Positions 1 through 6,634 of a DNA stretch of 56,270 nucleotides are shown piece after piece (position 1 is the stretch's first letter; each line of letters starts with the position of its first letter). Below the pieces are notes generated by a model, which did not search any database, was not told the DNA's origin, and saw only the letters and a program-made list of their open reading frames with translations. A program made the position numbers and the translations under genes. The DNA comes from a virus: positions 1-56,270 of the IMG/VR virus record IMGVR_UViG_3300009002_000352. One strand, 5' to 3'.

Positions 1-437
1 ACATTTTGAGCCTGTACAGCATCACCGCTTTGTTCAGCATCGTTTGCCATCTCATTTACCGTAACAGCTTGAATCAATACACTAGATGCCCCAATATATG
101 AATCAACAGCAACACCGAAATCCGCTGCCGCGTCTTGGCGAGCAACGTCCACATACTCCTGAACTGACATAGTGTATACTGCTTGCTGTGTGGCGTCCAA
201 GGCAGCATTATACGCATCTGCTTGTCCATATGTTAAATGCGATTCAGAAGCAGTACCTACTCCTACAATCTGTCCATTGACTGTGGCAGTAGTGACACCA
301 CCCACATACTGAATACCCTGATCAAATGTTGTTACGATACTACCACTGGCAGTAACCAGTTGGTCTAAATCAATCTGACTTTGTGCGGAAACGCTCAGAC
401 ACGCTAAGACCGCCACCATCAATAGTTTCTTCTTCAT
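1..437 (-). CDS. Secreted protein of unknown function, 3' end outside window
   Basis: Open frame from an ATG at 437 to the window edge with no stop, so the C-terminus is missing. The N-terminus is a classical signal peptide: a lysine-rich start (MKKK), then a hydrophobic stretch (LLMVAVLACLSVSA) and a likely cleavage site before QIDLDQL. The visible mature part (about 125 residues) is rich in Ala, Val, Thr and Gln and has no cysteine. It overlaps the end of the neighbouring secreted-protein gene by 68 bases in another frame, which suggests the two are co-expressed. I do not recognise the family. A periplasmic or cell-surface product is inferred from the signal peptide alone. Confidence 0.65.
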   Translation of the reverse strand, partial: MKKKLLMVAVLACLSVSAQSQIDLDQLVTASGSIVTTFDQGIQYVGGVTTATVNGQIVGVGTASESHLTYGQADAYNAALDATQQAVYTMSVQEYVDVARQDAAADFGVAVDSYIGASSVLIQAVTVNEMANDAEQSGDAVQAQN

Positions 438-1041
438 CTATTGTTACTCCTATCCCGAGTAAAGAGTTATATGTTTCTTGGTTTTTTAATTTACCAAACT
501 TAGTCTTTTCATTATAGTCAGGAATGTATAGTTCTGGTCGCCTTTTCATAGCGATCAGTGCATTCTTACCGAAGATCATCTTTCCGTTCACCAAGACAGG
601 ACATGGTGTCCCTGCTGAAAACATTGCTTTCCAGTTCTCTAGATTCTGACACATTCGCGCAACTGCGGCGATCGACATACCCAGATCCTTTAATACTTTC
701 GCATCTTTTCGTCTATTACATTCTTCATCTTGTTTGTATCCACCACCACTAAGACCGAGAATATCCATCTGGAGCGCAACGCTTTTGCTCTTGAGGCAGG
801 TGTCATTACCTGACGACATCAATGATGGGGATATTGCGGTTGGTGGTGGAGTAGGCGAACCAGCGCCAGCGCCAACGTTTTGCGTAGTCTGGCTATTTGA
901 TGTTGTTGTATTATTTGAGTTGACAGTTGAGTCCTGAGTATTTGTATTCAGGTCTCCGTTTTGGTCGTTAGTCTCGTCGTCTTGGGCATAAGCCGATGAG
1001 AAGAATGTCAGACACAACAATATAAGTGCAGCCTTGCGCAT
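370..1041 (-). CDS. Secreted cysteine-containing protein of unknown function
   Basis: About 223 residues. I chose the ATG at 1041 because it puts a typical signal peptide (MRKAALILLCLTFFSSAYAQ) at the N-terminus; an ATG 15 bases upstream is also possible. After the signal peptide comes a low-complexity Asn/Thr/Gln/Ser linker of roughly 50 residues. A conserved-looking C-terminal domain follows with four cysteines (contexts DTCLKS, DEECNRR, ARMCQN, GTPCPV). Proteins with the DEECNRRKDA...GTPCPV pattern occur in other phages without known function, by my recollection. A late-type promoter lies just upstream (1098-1105). The export signal suggests an envelope role late in infection; that is inference. 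Confidence 0.7.
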   Translation of the reverse strand: MRKAALILLCLTFFSSAYAQDDETNDQNGDLNTNTQDSTVNSNNTTTSNSQTTQNVGAGAGSPTPPPTAISPSLMSSGNDTCLKSKSVALQMDILGLSGGGYKQDEECNRRKDAKVLKDLGMSIAAVARMCQNLENWKAMFSAGTPCPVLVNGKMIFGKNALIAMKRRPELYIPDYNEKTKFGKLKNQETYNSLLGIGVTIDEEETIDGGGLSVSERFRTKSD

Positions 1042-1097
1042 GATATTGAATCCCATTTTTTTTTATTATTTTACGATATTTTACCTTTATCGAATTA

Positions 1098-1105
1098 TAT
1101 TTATA
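1098..1105 (-). promoter_or_regulatory. Late promoter (TATAAATA)
   Basis: The minus strand reads TATAAATA, the T4 late-promoter -10 element recognised by gp55-bound RNA polymerase. It lies 57 bases from the chosen start of the secreted-protein gene at 1041. A gp55 homologue is encoded in this window. Confidence 0.65.
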
Positions 1106-1152
1106 ATATGGGAATCTCAATCGACACGTTAACACACTACATCATATGCATT

Positions 1153-1317
1153 TTAATCCCTCTGGGCGAAATTAACCTTTAAAGCAGCGTCCAGAGCTAA
1201 CACACATCCTAGCATTCCTAGTATCGCACCATGTCCGAAACTTATCTCTCCAGTTTCCAACGAACCGACAGCACCATACATTATGAACAAACCTAAACCT
1301 AATTGAAGAGCATTCAT
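1153..1317 (-). CDS. 54-residue membrane peptide
   Basis: The ATG at 1317 directly follows the TAG stop of the upstream metallopeptidase gene, and GAGGT lies just before that stop as a ribosome binding site, so it is probably translationally coupled. The product (starts MNALQLGLGL, ends KVNFAQRD) has two hydrophobic segments, about residues 4-20 and 29-47, separated by a short polar loop (ETGEISFGHG). It probably spans the inner membrane twice. No family recognised. Small membrane peptides are common in early regions of T4-like phages, but no specific role can be assigned. Confidence 0.6.
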   Translation of the reverse strand: MNALQLGLGLFIMYGAVGSLETGEISFGHGAILGMLGCVLALDAALKVNFAQRD

Positions 1318-1770
1318 CTATTCTACCTCAGCTATTTTCTTATACCGATTAAGTTCATTAAGTTCCAGCGCCCATGGCCAGCAATCAAGAAACAATTCTC
1401 GCTCCAAGCGATATGCTTCCTTTTCCCATGGCTGATTTTTATACTGGAAGTTGTTAGCGTTTCGACCTTTCCACTTCCACACGCCAGTCGAGGATAACTC
1501 CCCACGAAGAAACTGTTTAGCGTGAACCATCTCATGAGCCAGTGCTTGCATCTGCATCATAAATGGTTGATCCTTTGTGGCGATACTGATGTCAACTTCT
1601 TTCTTATCGCCGACACAGAGTCCTTGAGCATCATTATCTAAAGTGCCTTTGAAGTGCACAGTCACAGGTCGACTCAGGCGATTGATCTTCAGCTTCCTAG
1701 CCATAAGATATAGATACAACTCGACGTGATCTTTGTTCCTGTGACATCCTACAGTTTCAACATACATCAT
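1318..1770 (-). CDS. Putative zinc metallopeptidase (HEMVH)
   Basis: 150 residues. The zinc-binding motif HEMVH lies at residues 79-83 in the context ALAHEMVHAKQFLRGE, followed by a conserved-looking PWEKEAY segment near residues 114-120 that could give the third zinc ligand. This layout resembles SprT-like and other phage mini-gluzincins. The substrate is unknown. The start overlaps the stop of the upstream 75-residue gene by four bases, and the stop abuts the start of a small membrane peptide, so the three form one transcription unit. The metallopeptidase fold is well supported by the motif; the biological role is not. Confidence 0.7.
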   Translation of the reverse strand: MMYVETVGCHRNKDHVELYLYLMARKLKINRLSRPVTVHFKGTLDNDAQGLCVGDKKEVDISIATKDQPFMMQMQALAHEMVHAKQFLRGELSSTGVWKWKGRNANNFQYKNQPWEKEAYRLERELFLDCWPWALELNELNRYKKIAEVE

Positions 1771-1994
1771 ACAGCTTCACTCAGTTTAGCCTCATTTAAA
1801 TCACGGGCATGCTCAGTGTGGCGGATAACAGTCTCAACGACATCAGGATAATCGGCAGCAATGCTGATCAGCATACCCACCAAGTAGCCAGCAGCATAAG
1901 CGGGACTGTCATCTTCTTTCAACTCAGCATACAGAGCTTCCACGGCATTTCGGGCAATTGCTTTTTCTTCAGTAGTGGGGATATTAATATTCAT
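1767..1994 (-). CDS. Hypothetical acidic 75-residue protein
   Basis: Starts at the ATG at 1994 (MNINIPTTEE), preceded by the Shine-Dalgarno sequence GAGG at 2001-2004; an upstream in-frame codon has no such site. Predicted mostly helical, acidic, no membrane segment, no motif recognised. It overlaps the metallopeptidase start by four bases. Probably an early-expressed host-interaction gene, judged only from its size and position downstream of the promoter at 2421. Confidence 0.6.
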   Translation of the reverse strand: MNINIPTTEEKAIARNAVEALYAELKEDDSPAYAAGYLVGMLISIAADYPDVVETVIRHTEHARDLNEAKLSEAV

Positions 1995-2029
1995 AGTAGA
2001 CCTCAATAATAAAAGAAAGGGGATGGAGA

Positions 2030-2305
2030 CTACGCTTTTGCAAGCATAGTCAAAGGGACGTTCCAGCGCTGACCAGCAGCAGTCTCAACGATGGCTTTGG
2101 TTCTATTAACTTTAACAACAACAGCGTTCATACTCTCACTAGGGATGAAGACTTTAGAACCCTCACCGAGCGCAGACTTGATGACTACAGATTTGGCTTT
2201 ACGAAGAGATTTTTGCTTTAATTTGACAGCATCAATAATAGCATTCAAGTCAGATGTATTATCAATAGTCATAATAGACGCGATAGCAGAAGTAACTTTA
2301 CTCAT
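2030..2305 (-). CDS. Hypothetical 91-residue protein with small beta-barrel-like C-terminus
   Basis: The first half is helical and Lys/Ala-rich (DLNAIIDAVKLKQKSLRKAK). The second half (about residues 48-91) alternates short beta strands with Gly and charged turns (GSKVFIPS, AVVVKVNRTKAIVET, RWNVPLTML), like SH3/KOW-type barrels. It is preceded by AGGATTATATTATG, a good ribosome binding site. It follows a 24-residue membrane peptide and shares the promoter at 2421. No confident family assignment; a nucleic-acid-binding role is only a guess from the fold pattern. Confidence 0.6.
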   Translation of the reverse strand: MSKVTSAIASIMTIDNTSDLNAIIDAVKLKQKSLRKAKSVVIKSALGEGSKVFIPSESMNAVVVKVNRTKAIVETAAGQRWNVPLTMLAKA

Positions 2306-2314
2306 AATATAATC

Positions 2315-2389
2315 CTATAGGTATTGTAGTGATAATACAGCAACAGCGATGATAATGGCAAATTGAAACAGAAATCTTAAAACAGGCAT
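2315..2389 (-). CDS. 24-residue single-span membrane peptide
   Basis: Tiny open frame: starts MPVLRFLFQF, then a strongly hydrophobic run (AIIIAVAVLSLQYL) to the stop. It has a clear ribosome binding site (GAGAGAA, six bases before the ATG). It is the first gene after the sigma70-type promoter at 2421, and the next gene follows ten bases downstream. The promoter, ribosome binding site and transmembrane helix together make it a credible gene despite its length. Function unknown. Confidence 0.55.
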   Translation of the reverse strand: MPVLRFLFQFAIIIAVAVLSLQYL

Positions 2390-2420
2390 AATATTCTCTC
2401 ATTCATTTATTTAAGAACCC

Positions 2421-2486
2421 ATTATACGGCATATGTCAGGGGAAGACAACAACTATTTTGAGGTTTCTTATACCGATTTGGAATAA
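2421..2486 (-). promoter_or_regulatory. Sigma70-type promoter with upstream 19-bp dyad (copy 1)
   Basis: Minus strand: TTGTCT, 17 bp, TATAAT (bases 2449-2444 and 2426-2421). An upstream imperfect dyad TTATTCCAAATCGGTATAA lies at 2468-2486, 18 bp before the -35 box. The same arrangement recurs at 2884, 13983 and 16432. The dyad also contains the last codons and stop of the 57-residue gene. It drives the 24-residue peptide and the genes below it. Confidence 0.75.
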
Positions 2487-2641
2487 TCGTTATAACTTTT
2501 AGTTCTTTCGTTGTATTCTTCGGTTTCAAAGTATCTGATGTCAGCATCAGTTGTGTGAGGGCAGGTGTTTTCTTGAATAGCTTTCGCTATACGAGCCTCC
2601 AGTTCAGGAGCTTTGGCGGCAGTGACTGGTCTTGTATTCAT
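2468..2641 (-). CDS. Hypothetical 57-residue protein
   Basis: The ATG at 2641 overlaps the stop of the upstream 71-residue gene in the four bases ATGA, and GAGGAGAA just upstream serves as a strong ribosome binding site. The product starts MNTRPVTAAKAP, contains a CPHTTDADIRYFETEEY segment and ends SYNDYSKSV. It is hydrophilic and probably helical. Its last seven codons and stop coincide with the conserved 19-bp dyad of the downstream promoter, so coding and regulatory constraints overlap here. No family recognised. Confidence 0.55.
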   Translation of the reverse strand: MNTRPVTAAKAPELEARIAKAIQENTCPHTTDADIRYFETEEYNERTKSYNDYSKSV

Positions 2642-2853
2642 AGTAAATTCTCCTCTACCACTAACTTTAGGTTAAAATGCTCGGCTATATCTGGAACAAG
2701 ATCAGTTAGAATACTGACCATCCCATCAACGGTATCAGAGATAAACGACTGCTGAATCAGCTTGTTTCCAAACTTAATAGCAACGACAGTTTCGAACTTA
2801 GCATCGTCATTTTTAAGAATCATTACTTCAGGCGTGATATTCATAACAGTCAT
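2638..2853 (-). CDS. Hypothetical 71-residue protein
   Basis: First gene after the promoter at 2884, with ribosome binding site GAGAGAG before the ATG at 2853. Mixed alpha/beta pattern: two strands (EVMILKND, FETVVAIKFG), then helices (VDGMVSILTDLVPDIAEHF), then a final strand (LKLVVEEN). No cysteine and no membrane segment. Not recognised. It forms a two-gene unit with the 57-residue gene. Confidence 0.6.
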   Translation of the reverse strand: MTVMNITPEVMILKNDDAKFETVVAIKFGNKLIQQSFISDTVDGMVSILTDLVPDIAEHFNLKLVVEENLL

Positions 2854-2883
2854 AGGGTTTCTCTCTCATCAATTTAGGAAGCC

Positions 2884-2939
2884 ATTATACCGCTATTTTG
2901 GGCTGGCGACAACCACTTTCTTATACCGATTTGGAATAA
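2884..2939 (-). promoter_or_regulatory. Sigma70-type promoter with upstream 19-bp dyad (copy 2, short spacing)
   Basis: Minus strand: TTGTCG, 17 bp, TATAAT (bases 2912-2907 and 2889-2884). The upstream dyad TTATTCCAAATCGGTATAA at 2921-2939 is identical to copy 1, but only 8 bp separates it from the -35 box instead of 18, almost exactly one helical turn less. It drives the 71- and 57-residue genes. Confidence 0.75.
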
Positions 2940-2994
2940 GAGGAGAGTTTTAAGAACTTTTTTGTATATGCTGTAAAATCAACAACTTAGAGAG

Positions 2995-3021
2995 CCTGCT
3001 CGCCCGAGTAGAGCGAGCAGG
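2995..3021 (-). terminator. Hairpin after the M15 peptidase gene
   Basis: Inverted repeat with 9-bp arms (CCTGCTCGC and GCGAGCAGG), 11 bases after the stop of the M15 peptidase gene. No clean U-tract follows on the minus strand, so termination may be weak or the hairpin may only stabilise the transcript end. Confidence 0.5.
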
Positions 3022-3031
3022 AGGGGACAGG

Positions 3032-3496
3032 TTATTCGGTCAGACCAACGCTGTAGTGGGTCTTGCCGTCTACGCGAGCGGCTGTTAAGACGCTCTTGCG
3101 GTTATCTTCTGAACTCACATATGATACATGAACCCATCCTGAGTCGGGGATACCTGATGTATAGAACTCAAGGATCAGCTGATCAAAGTCGCAGTTGTCT
3201 TCAATCCACGTGGCGAGCTCATAGTTCGGAACTCCTGGAACTTCAATGTCTGCTGCCTGACCTTTACAGTGTTGTGACTTTGAACTGCCGCCAACTGCTT
3301 CGTTCAGCTCTTCACCACGATAACCACTATTCAATACAGTTGGACCAAAATGATCGCGAACCTTTTGCACTACATTTTCAAACAATGTCACGGCTGCTTC
3401 TAAGTGTTCACCGCTTGGTGTGTTGTCAATGCCTTTACGTTCTGCTGTCTGGCTCTTTGTGAATTCAGCCAATGAGAAATTTTTACTTAGTTTCAT
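3032..3496 (-). CDS. Peptidase M15-type endolysin (D-Ala-D-Ala carboxypeptidase-like)
   Basis: 154 residues, the usual length for a single-domain phage M15A peptidase. The zinc site is complete: H76-xxxxxx-D83 in SQHCKGQAADIE and H123 in SGWVHVSY; the preceding segment LNSGYRG is also typical of the family. It would cleave peptide cross-links in host peptidoglycan, most likely for lysis or exit. There is no signal peptide or membrane segment, so a holin or another route would be needed to reach the wall. It ends in a hairpin (2995-3021) and follows the MazG-like gene by eight bases. Confidence 0.85.
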   Translation of the reverse strand: MKLSKNFSLAEFTKSQTAERKGIDNTPSGEHLEAAVTLFENVVQKVRDHFGPTVLNSGYRGEELNEAVGGSSKSQHCKGQAADIEVPGVPNYELATWIEDNCDFDQLILEFYTSGIPDSGWVHVSYVSSEDNRKSVLTAARVDGKTHYSVGLTE

Positions 3497-3504
3497 ACGT
3501 CAAC

Positions 3505-3873
3505 CTATACAAATTTGTTCATGTTTGGTGCCCAGTAATTTGGACCTTTTAATACTTTACCGTCTTCACGATAGATAGGACTGCCATCTTCACCCAGCTT
3601 GCTCATATTTGATTCATGAACTTCACTGAATGTTGCGTCTAGATCAATGCCATATGCAGCGCCAGCACCATAGACAACATACAACAGGTCAGTAAGAGCA
3701 TCAGCTATCTCAGCCATGTCTTTTTGATCAACAGCCTCACACAATTCTTGTAGCTCTTCAGCAATCAACTCAATACGAAGATCCGCAATATCGTCCCCAG
3801 CCCAATCGGGATCAGACTTCACTTCTTGTCCAAACGTGTTCATAAAATCTTTAACTTTTTCATAATTACTCAT
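3505..3873 (-). CDS. MazG/PRA-PH-like nucleotide pyrophosphohydrolase
   Basis: 122 residues, all-alpha NTP-pyrophosphohydrolase superfamily. The metal-binding acidic residues are visible as EExxE (39-43) and ExxD (55-58), continuing into DLLYVVYG. The C-terminal YREDGKVLKGPNYWAPN matches phage family members annotated as phosphoribosyl-ATP pyrophosphohydrolase-like. These enzymes hydrolyse nucleoside triphosphates to monophosphates. In phages they are thought to clean the nucleotide pool or alter (p)ppGpp signalling; which applies here cannot be read from sequence. It sits below the replication cluster. Confidence 0.8.
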   Translation of the reverse strand: MSNYEKVKDFMNTFGQEVKSDPDWAGDDIADLRIELIAEELQELCEAVDQKDMAEIADALTDLLYVVYGAGAAYGIDLDATFSEVHESNMSKLGEDGSPIYREDGKVLKGPNYWAPNMNKFV

Positions 3874-3892
3874 AATATACTCTTTTGTGTGT

Positions 3893-4282
3893 TTAGAATT
3901 TCTTGCCGATGTTATACTTAGTTTCCAATGCCCACTCGTCTTTCTCTTTATATGGAAGGACTTTAATTTGGTTTAATGGGGCGATTGGCTCTTTGCTCTT
4001 CTCCGCATCCACTAACTTAATCAAACCCCATTCAGCTAGTAAATTTGCGATTGTATTACGTCTGCCGATATCTTCAATGCCAAAGTTACTTGGCTTGCCG
4101 TCTAATGCGAACAGCTCTTTAAAGTGTACGATGTAATACTTACCCTGCTTATGCAAGATATGACATGATTGATACAGTGTTTTGTTTTTATGTGAAGCCA
4201 CGCCAATGCGTGTGAGTGTTTCGCGGATCTTCAGAAAATCGTCATCATCCTTTAATACTACTTCCACCAGACTATCCAGCAT
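3893..4282 (-). CDS. regA: RegA translational repressor
   Basis: About 129 residues from the ATG at 4282; a GTG nine bases upstream is possible, but AAGGGTGGGA is better placed for the ATG. The segment FLKIRETLTRIGVASHKNKT is nearly the T4 RegA sequence, followed by LYQSCHILHKQGKYYIVHFKE, the best conserved part of the family. RegA binds the translation start regions of early phage mRNAs, including gp44 and gp45 in T4, and represses them; those targets are in this window. It overlaps the gp62 stop by 11 bases, the T4 order gp45-gp44-gp62-regA. In T4 the DNA polymerase gene follows; here a MazG-like gene does. Confidence 0.93.
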   Translation of the reverse strand: MLDSLVEVVLKDDDDFLKIRETLTRIGVASHKNKTLYQSCHILHKQGKYYIVHFKELFALDGKPSNFGIEDIGRRNTIANLLAEWGLIKLVDAEKSKEPIAPLNQIKVLPYKEKDEWALETKYNIGKKF

Positions 4283-4676
4283 GTTTCCCACCCTTATCCA
4301 TTCTTGTTTTTATATCACTGATTTGGTCAGCAGTAAGAATGGTGAGGGCTTGGTGGGCTTTAATATCGCTGTATCCATAATATTCTTTGACACACGCCAC
4401 GTCACTATCTTTCTGCTTCTTTTCCCATTTAGCATAACGCTTTTTGGGTCTAACAGTATTTATAAAAAACTGAAACTGCGGCTTCTTATCTAGATAGTGG
4501 CGTGTGTTCATTTCATTAGCAAGAGCGATTGTGTCCGTATGATATGACAACGCACGGTTTGTTAAGAATGGATCATAACCTTTCTCAGCAAGTTGGTCGT
4601 TAGCAGTACCAGTCATCAAGTCGACCTTGGAACTGTTGATAGCATTGATGTAGTCGAACGGATTTGCTTTTGCCAT
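4272..4676 (-). CDS. 62: Clamp-loader small subunit gp62
   Basis: 134 residues, shorter than T4 gp62 (187) but like the compact gp62 of marine T4-like phages. Diagnostic segments are NPFDYINAINSSK at the start, YDPFLTNRALSYHTDTIALANEMN in the middle and RPKKRYAKWEKK, which matches the T4 RGKRYGKW region. It ends YYGYSDIKAHQALTILTADQI. With gp44 it forms the ATP-driven loader that puts the gp45 clamp on primed DNA. It is followed by regA with overlap, as in T4, but six other genes separate it from gp44. Confidence 0.88.
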   Translation of the reverse strand: MAKANPFDYINAINSSKVDLMTGTANDQLAEKGYDPFLTNRALSYHTDTIALANEMNTRHYLDKKPQFQFFINTVRPKKRYAKWEKKQKDSDVACVKEYYGYSDIKAHQALTILTADQISDIKTRMDKGGKHAG

Positions 4677-4909
4677 TATGAGTAATCATCCAATTTGTTG
4701 AACTGTAAGAATGTGTTCCATAATTTCTGGAACCTCAACTCATATAAGTCGCCTATACCTGTCAATTGATTGCTCAATTGGTCTTGGTGTTTAGGATCAA
4801 GTCCCTTATACATATCAGTGTCGACAATCATTTCTGCCATGAGTTTAGTGTCATCAACTACATTCCAACAATTCATTATAGCAGCTTCCAAATCAAAACG
4901 GTCTTTCAT
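4676..4909 (-). CDS. Conserved hypothetical protein next to gp62
   Basis: 77 residues, acidic and helical (starts MKDRFDLEAAIMNCWNVVDD; ends RFQKLWNTFLQFNKLDDYS). A small protein of this pattern is common beside gp62 in marine T4-like phages, as far as I recall, without assigned function. It overlaps its neighbours by a single base on each side, so it is co-translated with DexA and gp62, which hints at a replication-linked role. Confidence 0.7.
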   Translation of the reverse strand: MKDRFDLEAAIMNCWNVVDDTKLMAEMIVDTDMYKGLDPKHQDQLSNQLTGIGDLYELRFQKLWNTFLQFNKLDDYS

Positions 4910-5502
4910 TATTCGTCTCCTGCAACGATGTCAATGAGCTTTTGCATGCGCATAACATCCATAACAATATCATGGCGTGGATCGTGACCCACGAATTTGT
5001 CGGCTAACTCTTCAGGTATAAACGAATTCTTCAGAGGCGAGCCATATGATAAACCCTCAATGAATGATCGAGTATCTCGAATCAACCACCAGTCAAACGG
5101 ATCTTTCTCGCCAGAGTGCGCAAGTAATGTCCGTAGAAAGATAGGATCAAATGAGTTGCCTCGTGTCCAGACCTTTCTTACTGGCGCTACATCAAGTTTA
5201 GCACAGAACCAATTATACAACTCTTTGACTGATTTGTCAAGCGGCGATGGAGCTAGTAACGCTTGCGCTTCTTTGGGCTGATTCTTCCACCAAGCCAAAG
5301 TGCTCTTCTGGATGTTGCGTCCAAGTTTAACCTGCTCAGCAACATCAAACTTAATCATATGAGTGTCATCAAGTAGCTCTTCATAGGTGTATGGATTCTT
5401 CAGGAATCTCTTATCGTCATACTGGAGAACAGCCAAGCTAACCGCAACACCATTCACCATATCTTGACTTAATGTTTCAAAGTCATATATCACACTATTC
5501 AT
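4909..5502 (-). CDS. dexA: DexA-like 3'-5' exonuclease
   Basis: 197 residues against 227 in T4. DEDD-type exonuclease motifs are visible: YDFETL (D7, E9), the T4-like KSTLAWWKNQPKEAQALLAPS, RGNSFDPIFL (second Asp) and GHDPRHDIVMDV (final His and Asp). It degrades DNA or short oligonucleotides from the 3' end; T4 DexA is non-essential and probably recycles nucleotides or trims ends. It lies between a glycosyltransferase gene (8-base overlap) and a small protein ahead of gp62. Confidence 0.85.
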   Translation of the reverse strand: MNSVIYDFETLSQDMVNGVAVSLAVLQYDDKRFLKNPYTYEELLDDTHMIKFDVAEQVKLGRNIQKSTLAWWKNQPKEAQALLAPSPLDKSVKELYNWFCAKLDVAPVRKVWTRGNSFDPIFLRTLLAHSGEKDPFDWWLIRDTRSFIEGLSYGSPLKNSFIPEELADKFVGHDPRHDIVMDVMRMQKLIDIVAGDE

Positions 5503-6208
5503 ATTTCCATCCTATAGGGGTTTTGTTGCAGTGGTCGTTATAATCTTCTTCCTGATGCCATGATGATGCCCAATGGTGGACTGCATATGCGTCAGGGCAT
5601 GTTTCAGCAAAGTCTTCATTCCTTCTATCCATCTCATCCCAGAGATATGGATATAACAGTTCACGCGGAACAGCCTTTTCATATCCTGCAATGTCGCTGA
5701 AAAATACTGTACCATATTTCTTTTGCGCAGGGTACACAAATCCTTCATCATCAATGTCAGCTTGGGCTTGGGTTTCTTTGATGTACTGGTGTCGGGCATA
5801 ACAACTCTCAACAAGGTCGTGCATCTCGACACCACCCTTTGCCGAGGCTATGAACGCATTACACATATATTGATCGCTCTCAGCCCCAGCAACAAAACTC
5901 TTTCCACTCATAAGATCATCAATAGGCTTCAGACATTCATAATCAATATCAGTATAAACTCCACCATATCTAAACAGTATCTCATATCTCAACAAATCAG
6001 ACACTTCAGCCAAAGATGTCGCATATTCAGCTATATATGAGTTCTTGAACAAAAACCCATCAAGCCTAGCTACACGTAGAGCATTCTCATCCCAGACAAT
6101 AAATTCCCATTCTGGATTATGCTTCTTCCATGTTGATTGCCAATACTTTTGCTCTGCGCTTAATCTTCCACCACCCAACCATATTTGGTGTATTATTTTG
6201 GGTATCAT
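5495..6208 (-). CDS. GT32-type glycosyltransferase with DxD motif
   Basis: 237 residues. The GT32 / sugar-binding DxD family signature is intact: N-terminal IPKIIHQIWLG, then SDLLRYEILFRYGGVYTDIDYE (residues 70-91; DxD at 87-89) and a C-terminal AVHHWASSWH. Such enzymes transfer a sugar from a nucleotide-sugar donor in the cytoplasm. In a phage the acceptor could be DNA, a virion protein or host surface glycan precursors; nothing in the sequence decides between these. It overlaps dexA (8 bases) and the next gene (4 bases), so it is embedded in the replication operon. Confidence 0.85.
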   Translation of the reverse strand: MIPKIIHQIWLGGGRLSAEQKYWQSTWKKHNPEWEFIVWDENALRVARLDGFLFKNSYIAEYATSLAEVSDLLRYEILFRYGGVYTDIDYECLKPIDDLMSGKSFVAGAESDQYMCNAFIASAKGGVEMHDLVESCYARHQYIKETQAQADIDDEGFVYPAQKKYGTVFFSDIAGYEKAVPRELLYPYLWDEMDRRNEDFAETCPDAYAVHHWASSWHQEEDYNDHCNKTPIGWKYE

Positions 6209-6633
6209 ACTTCCACCACATTAAGAGTCCCAGTCAAAAGGCATTCATTGCCAGACAATTCATATCCATTCTCTTCAAGGTCAAACATAACCATATTACC
6301 AGACGCTTCATATAGACTGGTGATATGCTTTCGATTATCTTCTTCCCACCATCCTTCAGTAAGGAACACCTCTGAAACGCTCTCAAAGCAAGACATATTT
6401 TCCCATTCCTCAAACACCGCATCTGGATCTAAATCACAATCACCGCCACCATTACTTATAAGATTCATCAAAGCAATCTCATCTTCGGTCTGCGGAGTAA
6501 CTTCAATCGAGCCAGTTTGCCATACACTCTCTAGAACAACAATCTCAGCATCACGAGCATATGTCTCTGTTGTGCAGAAGCACCCATTCTCTTTAGGGCT
6601 TAACTTATATGTTTTGCCAATTTCTATTCTCAT
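6205..6633 (-). CDS. Hypothetical acidic protein (142 residues)
   Basis: Start chosen at the ATG at 6633 (MRIEIGKTYKLSP) because GGGATT lies just before it and it overlaps the upstream stop by only a few bases; an upstream in-frame start would add 18 residues. The protein is strongly acidic, with several cysteines (CFCTTE, GGGDCDLD, MSCFES, ECLLTG) and a beta-rich beginning that resembles small barrel domains. No catalytic motif or membrane segment. Not recognised. Confidence 0.6.
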   Translation of the reverse strand: MRIEIGKTYKLSPKENGCFCTTETYARDAEIVVLESVWQTGSIEVTPQTEDEIALMNLISNGGGDCDLDPDAVFEEWENMSCFESVSEVFLTEGWWEEDNRKHITSLYEASGNMVMFDLEENGYELSGNECLLTGTLNVVEV

Positions 6634-6634
6634 T

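Noticed and set aside
370-1056. Curli-type (CsgG) secretion system, known from some marine phages
   Set aside because: The two secreted proteins lack the curlin Gln/Asn repeat or CsgG motifs.
4457-4464. TATAAATA inside gp62, upstream of regA
   Set aside because: Located about 180 bases before regA, an early gene in T4; late expression from here is unsupported.
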